This document shows positions 20,560 to 31,234 of a DNA stretch of 53,935 nt, piece after piece; position 1 is the stretch's first letter, and the number at the start of each line of letters is the position of its first letter. The notes under the pieces are model-generated. The model searched no databases, had not been told where the DNA came from, and worked only from the letters and a program-made list of their open reading frames with translations. The stretch is from Ganoderma boninense. Its lineage: Eukaryota > Basidiomycota > Agaricomycetes > Polyporales > Polyporaceae. The stretch is from the NCBI GenBank assembly GCA_002900995.3, contig PJEW03000019.1:18183-72117 (forward strand), given 5' to 3'. Made by a program: the position numbers and the translations under genes.

Positions 20560-21015
20560 ATAGACGTGCCACAAAAACTTTTACAAAGTGATGCAATACT
20601 TTCCAAGAGAAGTGGAGCTAATCATTAAAAAAAGTGATTTATATTAAATATAAGCCGGATTGTCTCCTGTAATTCGGAGGCATGAAGAAGGAATTCCGAG
20701 TAATCGTTGATAAGTAGCGCAACGGTGAAGCTAGTTTCGTGATGAACTAACTGTCTGTCGCTGGGAAGAAGCTTTTAGTGGAGGAAACTGGAGTAAGATA
20801 TTGTTTTTTTTCATAGTAGCTCATTGCTTTAAGTAAAGTATTTTTAGTATTATGTTAAACATATTGGATTTAGTGAATTCATTGAGGTAACATCTCAAAA
20901 GTCATAGCATGGTAGCTGTACTGGAAAGTGCAGCTGGATAATAATTAATTTGTAACCCCCTATATTTTATAATTAAATTAGGAAAGATCAAATTAAATAA
21001 ATTTATAATTAAGGG

Positions 21016-21090
21016 AAGGGGTTAGCTTAGTTGGTTAAAGCAGTAATCTTACACATTATTGACCGGGAGTTCGAATCCCCCACCTCTTAT
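21016..21090 (+). tRNA. trnV: tRNA-Val(UAC)
   Basis: The acceptor AAGGGGT/ACCTCTT, D arm GCTT..AAGC, anticodon loop CTTACAC (TAC) and T arm GGGAGTTCGAATCCCC all form. It follows rns after about 70 bases. Confidence 0.9.
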
Positions 21091-21132
21091 AAATATTTTA
21101 AATTTAAATTATTTTTATTTGTAAAACTTATA

Positions 21133-21208
21133 GCGAGTATGTCGAAATTGGTAGCCGAGTGAATCTTAGGTTTTCATTGTTTTAAGAGTTCAAGTCTCTT
21201 TACTCGTA
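21133..21208 (+). tRNA. trnL: tRNA-Leu(UAG)
   Basis: The acceptor GCGAGTA/TACTCGT pairs, the anticodon loop is CTTAGGT (TAG), and the T arm is AGAGTTCAAGTCTCT. Confidence 0.82.
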
Positions 21209-21248
21209 TTAAAATGGTTGCTTTAATAAATTTTTTATTAATTTATAA

Positions 21249-21320
21249 GCATCTTTAGTTTAATGGTTAAAACAAGAATCTTCGAAATTCATAATAATGG
21301 TTCAATTCCATTAAGATGTT
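21249..21320 (+). tRNA. trnR: tRNA-Arg(UCG)
   Basis: The acceptor GCATCTT/AAGATGT pairs, D arm GTTTAATGGTTAAAAC, anticodon loop CTTCGAA (TCG) with one mismatch in the stem, T arm AATGGTTCAATTCCATT. Confidence 0.75.
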
Positions 21321-21332
21321 TGAATAATTCAA

Positions 21333-21416
21333 AATAAGGTTGCTTAATGGTTTAAGTATATATTTATATTCAAATAATGATAAATATATAGTGAGTTCAA
21401 TTCTCCTTTATTTTTT
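21333..21416 (+). tRNA. Unassigned tRNA-like sequence with enlarged anticodon arm
   Basis: The ends AAATAAG/TTTATTT pair and a T arm (GAGTTCAATTCTC) and D-like arm are present, but the middle is a 10-bp perfect stem TATATATTTA/TAAATATATA with a 14-base loop, so no standard anticodon can be read. It may be a degenerate or insertion-bearing tRNA. Confidence 0.3.
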
Positions 21417-21635
21417 AATTTTACCTTAGTAAAAGATGTTTTATTTTTAAGATGTAACTTAGGATGCCTTTAATTTATTAAATTAAGCAATGATTTTAAT
21501 CATGATTGTCTTCATAGACAAGGTATTAACACACATTAATATTAAAATTTATATAAATTTTATATAAATAAATTATAGTGAGTAAAATATACTAAGTTCA
21601 AATTTAATCATTAAATTAATGAATTAATTACAATT

Positions 21636-24600
21636 ATGTTAAATTACTTTTCAATTTTTAATACAATTTATAACGATGCTCCACAACCTTGGCAATTAGG
21701 ATTTCAAGATAGTGCAGCACCAGGATTTACAGGGATAGTAGAATTACACAATACTATCTTCTTCTACTTAGTAGTAATATGTGTAAGTGTATTTTGGGTT
21801 ATAGGTTCAATAATGTATTACTTTAATAATAATAATTCACCTATAGTACATAAATATCTTAACCACGGTAGAGTTGTGCCTATTCAAAAGTGTTTTAAAT
21901 TTAATAATATTTATATAGTTAATAAACCATATATTAGGTTTTACAGTACTTCACTTAATAGTCCTTCTAATGATATTCCTAATAGTATCAAATTGTATGA
22001 AGATGCCTATTTAATGAGAAAATCTATCATTAAAGAAAATAAAGGTAAATCAGGAATATATCAATGAACTAATAAATTGACAAATGAAACCTATATTGGA
22101 CAATCGAAGGATTTATCAAAAAGATTTATAAAATATTTTAATCTTAGTTATCTAAGATATAGAAATAGTCTTATAATTAGTAGAGCATTAATCAAATATG
22201 GTTACTCTAACTTTTCATTAGAAATATTGGAATATTGCGATGAAGCTGAGTTACTCATCAGAGAACAATATTATTTTGATAAGTTAAATCCTAAATATAA
22301 TATACTAAAAGTTGCAGGTAGTTCTTTAAATTATAATCATACAGAAGAAACTAAAGCAAAAATTAGTAAATCTTTGAAAGGAGTTTATGTAAAGGAAAAA
22401 TCACCTATATTTGGGAGAGTCCATACAGAAGAAACTAAAGTCCTTATGAGTTTAAAAAAATCTAAAGTAAATAATCCTTTATTTGGTAAAGTTCACTCTG
22501 AAAAAACTAAAGAGTTAATGAGACAAAAAGCTTTAGGTAGAAAACATTCTTATGAAACATTATTAAAATTGAGTATTGCTAATGGTTCTTTTGTTTATGT
22601 TTATGAAAAATTTGAGTCAGAAGGGTTTAAATTAATAGGTAGCTTTGTTTCAATTAGAAGGGCTGCTAAATTTTTAGGTATAAGTGGTTCTACTGTAAAA
22701 AGATATATAAATTCAGGGGAAATATATAAAGATAGATATAAATTTTCATCTAAATAAATTTAAAAAAACTATGAATAAAATTTCACTGTATGCTGGAAAC
22801 TCCTAAAGCCTTTAGGTACTATCTAATTTTAATAATTTTATCAGTTATAACCCTAAAGGATGTAACAATGGACAATCAGCAGGAAACCAAATCTTTATAT
22901 AATTAAAGAGAGTAGGATCCTCAGAGACTACACGTGAAACTCCTTTAAAATTTCTAATAAAGGATGAAGATATAGTCCAGCCATTTATTGAAAGATAATG
23001 GGTTTGCTGACATTAATAGAATTAATTTGGACTATTACACCAGCTTTCATTTTAATTGCTATTGCATTTCCTTCATTTAGATTATTATATTTATTAGATG
23101 AAGTAATTTCTCCAACAGTTACAATTAAAGTAGTAGGGCACCAATGGTATTGGTCATATGAATATAGTGATTATATTAATGTTAGTGGTGAATCAATAGA
23201 ATTTGATTCATATATGTTGCCTGCTGATCGATCTGGGAAATCGATCCCGTGGGCCCAACTATCAAACTCCGGGGACACCCTAAAGATCATAGTACCAAGC
23301 CATAATGGAAACGTTATGTGTGGCCAGACTAATTCCCTGGATACGGTAACAAGCTATGATATGAACGAAAGTGAAATGGGTTATCGCGGATCTAAATCCA
23401 GCGCTATCGCACTGGTAAAAGAGCAACGAGTGGACGGTAGTTACAGTTTTCCAGAAGAACTGTTAAGGTGCACTCTAATGGCCTCTGTAAGGGGGTATCA
23501 AACTGAAATCCTTTCTAACAAAAATAATGACTCTGAAAATGTAGTTGTTACAAAAAGACCAAAGTTAAATAAACTAGATCCTTGGTTTATTACTGGATAT
23601 GTTGATGCTGAAGGTTATTTTAGTATTGAATTATTTAAAGATTCTAAAGCTAAATTTAAGTATACTCCTAGATTAGTTTTTGGAATTAACTTACATGTTA
23701 AAGATTTACCTATTCTTCTAAGTTTTAAGGAAACATTAGGAGTGGGAACTGTTAGTACAAAAGGAAAAGTAACTAGTTATACAGTTAAAACATTTAAAGA
23801 TCTTGCAGTTATTGTTAACCATTTTAAACTATATCCTCTTGTTTCCAGTAAATATCTTGTGTATCAATATTGGTTACAAGCTTATAATATTTTGGCAACA
23901 AAAAAACATTTTAATTATCAAGGGTATGACAAAATTGGCTACATTAAAAAATTTAATTAATTACGGATTATCTGATAGTTTGAAAGAAGCTTTTCCTGAT
24001 TTTAATATTTCTTTAATTGATACTATGTGTTACAATTTTAGGGGTATTCCTCATGGAATGTGGGTTGCAGGATTTGTAAGTGGAGATGGATCTTTTTATA
24101 CTAAGTTGACACAGTATAAAGATACATTTTATGCAGGATGTGTTTTTAAAATAACTCTTCATCTTAAAGATACAGCCTTATTAGAAGGTTTATACGATTA
24201 TCTTTCAAAATACTTTCCAAATATTTCTTTCAACAAATATAAATCAAGAACAAATAAAGGTATTTTTATTTCAAAACAAACTGTAATTTTAAATATTTCA
24301 AATATTCAGGATATAGGTAATATTGTAATTCCTTTTTTTGATTTATATCCAGTCTTAGGAGTAAAGAAAATGGATTATAATGATTTTAAAAAATTATTTA
24401 TAATATTATTTTATCAAAAGATCATTTAAGTCCTGAGGGTTTGGCCCAAATCCAAGAAATTCGGAATAATATGAATGATAAACGAACAGTATTTTAACTT
24501 TGGGTTTTAACAGATAAATTTTTGTTTGATAAATTCAGTTAGCCATGGATTCAGATTTAGAATTAGGTCAATTTAGATTATTAGATGTTGATAATAAAGT

Positions 24601-24880
24601 AGTTGTTCCTACTGATACACATATTAGATTAATTGTTACAGGAGCCGATGTTATCCACTCTTTTGCAGTACCTTCTTTAGGGTTAAAAATTGATGCTGTT
24701 CCTGGTAGATTAAATCAAACTTCTATCTTAGCTGAAAGAACTGGTACTTTCTACGGTCAATGTTCTGAAATTTGCGGAGTGTACCACGGTTTCATGCCAA
24801 TAGCTATTGAAGCAGTATCAATTCAAGATTACTTAGCATGGATAGAGATGCAGCATAATCTAATTAATATAAATATATAA
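21636..24880 (+). CDS. cox2: Cytochrome c oxidase subunit 2, three exons
   Basis: Exons 21636-21869, 23010-23222 and 24548-24880 give 259 residues. Joins restore [18 protein letters not shown] and [22 protein letters not shown]. Two N-terminal helices anchor the protein in the inner membrane; the intermembrane domain binds the CuA centre through the residues in [16 protein letters not shown] (two Cys, Glu, His, Met), with the upstream ligand His in VIHSFAVPS and the aromatic patch [11 protein letters not shown] carrying electrons from cytochrome c. All Trp are TGG in exons. Both introns follow T and end in G. A C6 tract lies 70 bases after the stop (24951-24956). Confidence 0.97.
21870..22757 (+). 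CDS. GIY-YIG endonuclease in frame with cox2 exon 1
   Basis: The frame continues from cox2 exon 1 to 22757 only if TGA at 22065-22067 is read as Trp. It gives [19 protein letters not shown], exactly the GIY-YIG signature, so the TGA assignment is well supported. It is followed by the Arg and Glu of the active site ([22 protein letters not shown]) and by several NUMOD3-like DNA-binding repeats ([41 protein letters not shown]), ending in a NUMOD1/HTH region ([19 protein letters not shown]). About 295 intronic residues, complete. Under a standard code it would stop before the YIG strand. Confidence 0.88.
21870..23009 (+). mobile_element. Group I intron cox2-i1
   Basis: The intron follows AACCACGGT and ends TTTGCTG. 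The core elements in the 3' part (about 22790-22995) are TATGCTGGAAACTCCTAAAG, GGACAATCAGCAGGAAACC, CTCAGAGACTACACG and GAAGATATAGTCCA, the same set as in nad1-i2, cob-i1 and cob-i2. Confidence 0.9.
23223..24497 (+). pseudogene. LAGLIDADG endonuclease in cox2-i2, two frameshifts
   Basis: It is fused in frame to cox2 exon 2 and has motifs [16 protein letters not shown] and [15 protein letters not shown]. The frame is lost near 23930, where AAAA in GACAAAATTGG would need to be AAA to continue as [15 protein letters not shown], and again near 24405, where the normal end [17 protein letters not shown] appears in a third frame and terminates at TAA 24495-24497. Both breaks are near short A or T runs. 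The rest is well preserved, so loss is recent or due to base-calling. Role as for other intron HEs; a truncated product is probably inactive. Confidence 0.82.
23223..24547 (+). mobile_element. Group I intron cox2-i2
   Basis: The intron lies between ATATGTTGCCT and GATTCAGATTTA and ends in G. It has the core-plus-ORF segment CTATCAAACTCCGGGGACAC, but this copy is the most diverged of the four in the window. Confidence 0.9.
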
Positions 24881-25241
24881 TTTTAATACATATTTTATAT
24901 GTCTTTAATTATAAAATTTATATTATAAAGCAAATATAAAATAATGTGTACCCCCCTATAAAGCTAAATAAAAAAATTTAATTTCTTTAAAATCAAAAAT
25001 GTGATTTAATCTAAATATAAATTTAAATATTAATTATCTATTAGCTTAAAACTTTATTTATCAATATTATAAAACTTTTATAAAACATTATATTCACTAC
25101 TAATAAAATCATTAGTAGAAAAGGTGAAACGAATGTATATTACCGAGAATTTAATGGATAAATAAGGTAGTTATTTAAAATAGCTCAGTTATGAAAAAGT
25201 AATAAATAAATTAACCAACGTTAATTAATAAATCATTCAAC
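24881..25241 (+). promoter_or_regulatory. Leader of rps3, partly repeated at 51.1-51.3 kb
   Basis: It begins with the C6 tract of cox2. From about 24957 it shares AAAGCTAAAT, TTAATTATCTA, GCTTAAAACTTTATTTATC, AAACGAATGTAT and TTAACCAACGTTAATTAA, in order, with 51095-51290. No tRNA or ORF is seen. The conserved order suggests an RNA leader or promoter (inference). Confidence 0.45.
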
Positions 25242-26292
25242 ATGGAAAACAACCAATTTTTCTTACCAATTAATAATCAATATTCTACCATAGATTTACC
25301 AACATTAAAATCAAATAATTATAAAACACCAACTTTAATAAAAAGAAAAAGAATAGATATATCACCAGTATTAGAAATAGCTAAATATAATAATCAATTA
25401 ATCAAAGATGATAAAAATAAAGAAGAAATAATTTTAAATAGTAAAAAAATAATAAGTAATGAAATAAAACCTATTTCACAAAAAACATCATATTATGATA
25501 AAATAGATATGTTAACTTACGTTCAAAAAAAAAAAAGAAGATGATGAATTACAAACTGTGATTCAAAATTATTTAAAATCTTTTAGTACTTTAGATATAC
25601 CTTTAGCTCAAACTCAAAATACTTTATATGAATTTCAATCAAAAACTTTAAATTCAAAAATATTAAATAAAAATGTATCTAAAATATTAGAATATTCATT
25701 ATTTGAAATGAATAGTGTAATAAGTAGACCTTATTATTTAATAACACCTAATAATATTATTATTAACTTATTTTATTTTGTTCTTAATAAAAAACTTTAT
25801 AACAAAAACTTTTTAGATTTAAATATCAATAAATTACAAGGTTTAAGTGCTAAATTAAGTAATTATTTTAAAAAACCAGTAAAATTAGAATTAACTCAAT
25901 TATATTCAGTTAGTCACAATAGTCAAATTTTAATTAATATTTTAGGTAAATTAGGTTTATTTAGAAGAAATTCTTTTTCTAGAATTATAGGAAGATTTTT
26001 AAAACATCAATCTCATAAAATGATGTTTAGAAGTAATTTAAATAAATTTAGTAGATTTGCTACTATTTTAACCGGTGTTAATATTAAATTAGGTGGAAGA
26101 TTAATGAGAGGTAAAATAGTACCTAGAAGAACAGTTAAAAAAATTCAATACGGTAGTTTAGCTAGAAGTAAATCTAATTATGTAACTACAGCTAGATTAA
26201 CTCAAAAAAACAAAAGAGGTTCTTTCAGTTTTACAGTATCTATCGGACATAAATTTTTTTTAATCTCCCCCTTCTTTTTTTTTTATACCTAA
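25242..26292 (+). CDS. rps3: Ribosomal protein S3 (frameshifted at A12)
   Basis: Recognised by the conserved C-terminal half: KMMFRSNLNKFSRFATILTG, KLGGRLMRGKIVPRRTVKK, QYGSLARSKSNYVTTARL and GSFSFTVSIGHKFF. It binds the small-subunit rRNA head. The N-terminal 100 codons (25242-25544) end just after a run of 12 A; with 11 A the frame would continue EDDELQTVIQNYLKSF into the main frame that is open from 25558. At the end, eight T after CATAAA make the frame run 13 residues past the usual HKFF-stop. So two homopolymers are each one base long compared with expectation: a read error, slippage-corrected expression, or decay. Being free-standing, not inside rnl, argues against a Pezizomycotina-type arrangement. 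A C5 tract follows at 26267. Confidence 0.85.
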
Positions 26293-26699
26293 TATACTTA
26301 TTTTTAATTTATCTAACTCTTTTTAAATTTTTAATATATATTTATTTATTTTTTAAATATTTTTAATATTTAGTTTTTAATTGATTTTAAATAAATCCAA
26401 TAATAATTAAATTATTTAATTAAAAATAATTCTCAACAATATTTTTTTATTATTTATATATTGTTAAATAATATATATTTATATTTATTAAATGATATGA
26501 TATTATTATTAATATAATTTAAAAGAGTCCATTAATCATTATTAATGATCGAGGTTAAATCCTTAAAATTTAAAAATAAAAATAAATAAAATGTTTTTAG
26601 GTTAAACTTACTTGATATGGCAATATCTTGTTTACGACCAAATTAGAAATATAATACATAATATATATTCGGTCAAATCAAATTTAAAATAAATAAAAT
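26293..26699 (+). other. Spacer before nad6
   Basis: About 400 bases of extremely AT-rich DNA after the rps3 C tract. I see no gene, tRNA or clear repeat. Confidence 0.45.
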
Positions 26700-27320
26700 A
26701 TGAAAAATTTCTTAATTGATTTATTAGCCTTTGCAGCACTATTTTCTAGTGTTTTAGTTATTACATCTAAAAATCCTGTAATAGCAGTTATTTTCTTAAT
26801 TTCAGTATTTGTAAATGCTGCTGGATATTTAATATTATTAGGTATAGGATTTATAGGTATTTCTTATATAATAGTTTACGTAGGTGCCATTGCAGTATTA
26901 TTTTTATTTGTGATTATGCTTCTTAACATAAAATTAACAGATATCTTAGAAACAAGTCATCAATATACCAAAAATTTACCTTTAGCATTCTCAATAGGTA
27001 TATTATTTATATATGAAATATATACTATTATTCCATTTTCTATTGATAATGTATCCTTTATCTCTTATTTGTTAAATCTAATTAATATTTTAAATGGATT
27101 ACTGTTAAACAGTAATTTAAATTTAGATAATGTAGTACATATTGCAATAAATCCAACTATTGCTGATACTACTATTACTAATTTCTCACAAATTGAAGCT
27201 ATTGGGCAAGGTCTTTATACTTATGGTGGTTCTTGGTTAATTATTATTAGTATTATTTTATTATTGGCTATGGTAGCACCAATCTTTATTACTAAACCTA
27301 GAAAAATAAGTAATAAATAA
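26700..27320 (+). CDS. nad6: NADH dehydrogenase subunit 6
   Basis: A 206-residue complex I membrane subunit with five helices; ND6 marks are SKNPVIAVIFLISVFVNAA, GIGFIGISYIIVYVGAIAVL (the pi-bulge helix region) and LYTYGGSWLIIISIILLLAM near the end. Trp is TGG. The reading frame continues after the TAA, through several stops, into a LAGLIDADG relic, and the last 130 codons are present a second time at 29070-29466. A C5 tract is 10 bases after the stop (27330-27334). The intact copy is presumably the working gene, though its tail may have come with the endonuclease (inference). Confidence 0.96.
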   Translation: MKNFLIDLLAFAALFSSVLVITSKNPVIAVIFLISVFVNAAGYLILLGIGFIGISYIIVYVGAIAVLFLFVIMLLNIKLTDILETSHQYTKNLPLAFSIGILFIYEIYTIIPFSIDNVSFISYLLNLINILNGLLLNSNLNLDNVVHIAINPTIADTTITNFSQIEAIGQGLYTYGGSWLIIISIILLLAMVAPIFITKPRKISNK

Positions 27321-28420
27321 ATAACTTAACCCCCTTAAAAGGTCTTAATAATCAAGAGTTTTATAGAAAATTCAACAAGATTGGTGGTAAAAGATACTAT
27401 CATTCATCTGAAAAAAGAAATAGTCAAATCTGCATAGCAATCTGTTAGTACAAAACTAAATCCTTGGTTAGTTACAGGATTTACAGATGCAGAAGGTTGC
27501 TTTTCAGCTAGACTAAGTAACTATAAAAACACAAAAATTTTTATAGCACCTGTTTTTTTTTTTCTTTCCATAAGCATCTAAATGATTTAGAAATACTTTA
27601 TATTAAAAATTTCTTTGGAGTCGGAAGTGTTATAACTTATAAAACTGGGGCACATTATCAGGTAACTGGACTTTATAATTTACAAATTTTTAATTAAATC
27701 ATTTAAAAGTATATCCTCTACAAAGTACCAAAAGATATAGTTTATTTATTTTTTCTATTCTTATAGAAATTATGCATAAAAAATAACATTTCACTGATTC
27801 TGGGTTTTTAAGAGCAGTTTCTTACATAAATTATTTAAACAAACCTATTAAAAAGGATTTTTTAGATAAAATAATAAAAACTATTGGTCCTATTCCTTTA
27901 TTAGCTTTACCTCCTGTACCTATTCTAACTAGCATAAGTATTATAAATCCTTATTGGATTGTTGGTTTTATTATGGTTGACGGTGGTTTTACTTTTAGTA
28001 AATCAGTAACAATTTCTAAGAAGACTAATGAAACAAGAGTTTATTTTAGTATGCAAATGTTTGTATCTCAGTTAAATATAGATGCTTATTTACTAAGATC
28101 TATTTGTGATCACATAGGTACTGGATATATAAAATAGCATTCTAAAAACCTTATTACAAATTTAATAGTATCATATACCAAATCTATTCTACATTTAATC
28201 TTACCCTTTTTCAACAAATACCCATTACTGGAACATAATAAATTTCAATTTAATCTTTGGTTAAAGGCAGTTTTTATTATCATTGGTACTCCTAAATATT
28301 AAAAAAAAAGACAAGAAGAATTAATACTTGCTCTTATTGAATTGACTAATTTACAAAATAGATCAAAAGATAAAAATAAGTTACTTAAATTTCTGGATAA
28401 AACGATAATGGAACAATAAT
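27321..28420 (+). pseudogene. LAGLIDADG endonuclease relic in frame behind nad6
   Basis: It is in the same frame as nad6, separated by TAA codons and a TAG. From about 27440 it reads SVSTKLNPWLVTGFTDAEGCFSARL (motif 1); a run of 12 T at about 27550 shifts the frame to FHKHLNDLEILYIKNFFGVG. The second half has NPYWIVGFIMVDGGFTFSK (motif 2, with VDGG for the acidic core), then in-frame TAG and TAA stops. No intron core surrounds it and nad6 is not interrupted, so it is a free-standing relic placed at a gene end. Confidence 0.72.
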
Positions 28421-28882
28421 TCTAATAAACCGTATAATGGTGGGAGCAATTAACAACCCAATAATAGAGGTAATGGTAGTAATAATGGAGATGGCAACTA
28501 TTCACAAAATACTACCAATGAATCAAAAAGTACAAATAAATAACAGCAAATATATTATTAATTCTTTTTCTTTACCTTTAATTTTAGGCTGGTTGGATAT
28601 AGACCCAACCCAATTTAATACAAATTTCTCTAATTATGCTTATGGTGTATTTTTATTAAGTTTAATCGCTTTACTTTGTTTGATTAATGTCCTATTTTAT
28701 ATTACTATACATTATTTAATTCAAGTAAGAAACTACGAACTAAAGTACCCTAAGTTAAATAAGATAATTAATCTATATATAAAAAAGTTAATATACTCTA
28801 TATATTTATAGAAGCTTTAATCTGCTTTGTGTGTTTAACTCTAATTGTTTTTTTTTTCAATTATATGTATTTATACTTTTAA
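28409..28882 (+). pseudogene. Family A membrane-protein ORF, copy A3 (partial)
   Basis: Three frames carry parts: an Asn/Ser/Gly-rich linker (NNRGNGSNNGDGNYSQNTTN) around 28450-28530, a long frame 28437-28811 with a hydrophobic helix (YGVFLLSLIALLCLINVLFYI), then NYELKYPKLNKIINLYIKK with the family K-[YF]-P motif, and a last hydrophobic stretch (FIEALICFVCLTLIVFFFNY) in a shifted frame to TAA about 28882. It closely follows copy A1 in the order and spacing of these parts. No N-terminal coil is visible; the upstream DNA is the HE relic. Product unknown. Confidence 0.5.
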
Positions 28883-29009
28883 TTAACAACAAATAAATTA
28901 TAGATTAAACTTATTTAAATTTTTTTATTTAGTATATTCCCCCCTCCCCCTTAAAGGTATAAACTTAAACCATTTATGAAATTGCTCTCTGGTTCTTTGT
29001 TAATATTCT

Positions 29010-29066
29010 TATTTAGCTTTAGTGTTAATTGAATTAACTAGTTATTTAGCTAGAGCTTTCTCTTTA
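29010..29066 (+). pseudogene. atp6 fragment joined to nad6 fragment
   Basis: It encodes LALVLIELTSYLARAFSL, a conserved stretch of ATP synthase subunit a, and breaks off where the nad6 duplicate begins. A second, longer atp6 fragment is at 53472-53608. No intact atp6 is in the window. Confidence 0.7.
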
Positions 29067-29069
29067 ATA

Positions 29070-29466
29070 CAAAATTAACAGATATTTTAGAAACAGGATC
29101 ACAATACACTAAAAATTTACCTTTAGCATTATTTATAGGTATATTATTTATATTTCAAATATATACTATAATTCCATTTAGTTTTAATAATGTATCTAAT
29201 ACCATTTAGATTTATTAATTAAATTTAATGGTTTTATTTTAAATTATGATTTAACAATGTCTACTTTACAAGGGGTAAATATTGCATTTAATCCTGTAAT
29301 AGCTGATACTGCTTTAACTCCTTTCTTACAAATTGAAGCTATTGGACAAGGTCTTTATACTTATGGAGCTTCTTGGTTAATTATTATAAGTATTATTTTA
29401 TTGTTAGCTATGGTAGCACCAATCTTTATTTCAAAAACTAAAAAAAAAACTAATAATATTAAATAA
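29070..29466 (+). pseudogene. Second copy of the nad6 3' part
   Basis: From KLTDILET and QYTKNLPLAL to AMVAPIFISKTKKKTNN it is a diverged duplicate of nad6 residues from about 79 to the end, with stops near 29207-29250 that separate 29257-29466 as its own short frame. The intact nad6 has the same C-terminus, so this is the displaced or extra tail. A C5 tract (29472-29476) follows the stop at the same distance as in nad6. Confidence 0.85.
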
Positions 29467-29802
29467 TTTTACCCCCTTAAATTTTAAGGGATGAGATCCT
29501 TAACCTAATAAAGAGAATCTTATTACCCAACTTAAGGCTTCCCAGTTAAAATCTTAAAGGTATCCATAAAAAAATAATTTATAAAATAAATAAATAAAAA
29601 AAAAACTTTATAAAAGAAAGTATAAACTAATCAAATATAATATTATAATTATTACTAAAAAGCTGAAATCAGTTATTTAAAAATAAATAACCAAGGTTTT
29701 AGTCCCAATAGCTAATAGGAACAATATCGATTCCATTGGCAATCAAGAGCTAATCAGAAAAGAAGATAGGATAAAACAAAAATATTTGTTTTAAATTTAC
29801 CA
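29467..29802 (+). other. Spacer after nad6 duplicate
   Basis: Apart from the C5 tract it holds nothing I recognise; it ends at the start of a family C ORF. Confidence 0.4.
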
Positions 29803-30952
29803 ATGAATTCTTGGCTATCTTCTACCAATGCTAACAATAGTTTACCTATTGTATTTATTATGATAGTAACTGCAGCGCTTTTATTACTATCTTCTTACTT
29901 TCTATTGAGTAGTAGAGTTAAATTTTGGTCTTTAAATAGAAAAAGTTTTACTATAACAAAACTATTTAGTGCTTTATCATTATTTTTTTAATTGTATTAA
30001 TAGTAAAACTAATAACAGGCTGGGAATTTGTTAATACAATTGCTGATCTAGAAAGATTTATCTCTAATGAAACTGTAGTTTTTTTATCGAAAAAAGTATT
30101 TCTGGCTTCATTTTGGTTTTTAACTGGAATTTACTTTTATTTTAATGTATTGCCTAAATCTGTTATTTTAAGGGTCAATAAGTTAAGTTTCTATGAATTA
30201 TTTTTTTATTTTATTCACTATGTATATGGTTACAATGTGTTTAGAAACATTAATCTATGATTATGTTACACCTCTCATTAATGATGGTTCAAGTTATAAT
30301 TATTTAGGAGCTAGTAATACTTTACCAAATGGTAATCCCTCTTTACCTTTACCTTCTAAAACTAATTCAGTAGACAATGCTACTCATGGTGCTATAATGG
30401 CAGCAGCTATGGCTGGAGCCTATAAATTAGCGCAAAAATCACCATCTGTAGCTGGAAAATTAGGAGTAATAGCTGGAGGTATAGGAGCAGGGGCAGTGGC
30501 TATAGCAGCCAAAAATATTACTAATAACTTAAGTATAGATATAGGTAAAACAAACCTTATTTCTAATAGTAATTTAATGGATACCTTGAAAGATATGCTT
30601 AATTTAACAGGCAACAATGCTTTAGATTTATTAAACATAATACAACATTTTCAAAGGTTACAATTATTTTTTTATTTTTTTAATTTCTTATAACTTATTA
30701 TTTTCTAAACTAAACATAGTTAGATTAGAAAGTTTATTAGCCAAATTCTTCCCAGCAAAAATAGTAGGATGGTATATAAAATCTCTTACTATTTTTCAAA
30801 AATCAAGTTTCATTATTCTTATTTGTCTTATTATCTTGCTTTCTATTTGTAATTATTATTCTTATTATTACTTGGGATTTTTTATAGAACACTTAGATGC
30901 TATAATAGAATATATTATTATTATAAAAAATAATCACCCCCTTTTTATATAA
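29803..30952 (+). pseudogene. Family C membrane-protein ORF, copy C1 (frames broken at T runs)
   Basis: Unrecognised product. In order: a membrane segment (NNSLPIVFIMIVTAALLLLSSYFLL), a frame change after a T run at about 29985, a second part (GWEFVNTIADLERFISNETV, FWFLTGIYFYFNVLPKSVI), another frame change in TTTTTTT near 30200, then 30193-30693 with YDYVTPLINDGS, a linker NGNPSLPLPSK, a Gly/Ala-rich stretch (GAIMAAAMAGAYKLAQK ... VIAGGIGAGAVAIAAKN) and LTGNNALDLLNIIQHFQRLQ. After a last T-run shift the C-terminus has IVRLESLLAKFFPAKIVGWY and a final helix. Copy C2 at 52416-53451 is collinear throughout. A GA-rich helix between membrane segments recalls pore or glycine-zipper helices, but this is only a resemblance. 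Confidence 0.6.
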
Positions 30953-31234
30953 AGATATTAAGTATTTCAACAAATAGAATCTATAAGTTTGGGTATTTTT
31001 TAAAGTTTGTTAGGTTAAGTTGTGAGTCGTAACAACTTAGTTTCCTTAGCAAAAGGAGCAGGTGTCTACCATCCTCAATCCTCAATTCTAATAAGAGGGC
31101 TCGGGCAAAGTTTTAGAATTTAATAACACTTATAATAATTAACAAAGTGGATTCTGTACCTAAATTTTATCAAAGTTCAGTTGGTCAAATACTACAACTT
31201 TAATAAGAATATTCAAAATCATAATTATAGTTTA
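30953..31234 (+). other. Spacer
   Basis: It holds GGGCTCGGG-containing unusual GC-richer DNA at about 31060-31110 but no tRNA fold or ORF that I can support. Confidence 0.35.

Larger units (their letters stand above)
16525..20945 (+). rRNA. rns: Small subunit rRNA (rns), three exons
   Basis: Exons are about 16525-17231, 18736-19179 and 20560-20945. Landmarks against 16S rRNA: GATTGAACG and ACATGCAAATCG near 16546-16585, the 530 loop GGTGCCAGAAGACTCGGTAA (16981), GCGTAAAGGGTTTGTAGGC, GATTGACGCTGAGAAACGAA, AGATACCCCGGTA (790 region), GTAAACGATGAATGG, AACCTTACCAG, AGGTGTTGCATGGCTGTC, AAGTCGTTATGGCCCT and, in exon 3, ACGTGCCACAA. Both ends are approximate; the 3' end is placed near GTGCAGCTGGATAAT before a C5 tract (about 20956). 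Confidence 0.95.

Noticed and set aside
26560..26690. Possible tRNA in the nad6 leader
   Set aside because: Short arms can be drawn but no consistent cloverleaf with a T arm forms.
30420..30638. Minus-strand frame of 72 codons
   Set aside because: It is the shadow of the Gly/Ala-rich part of family C copy C1.
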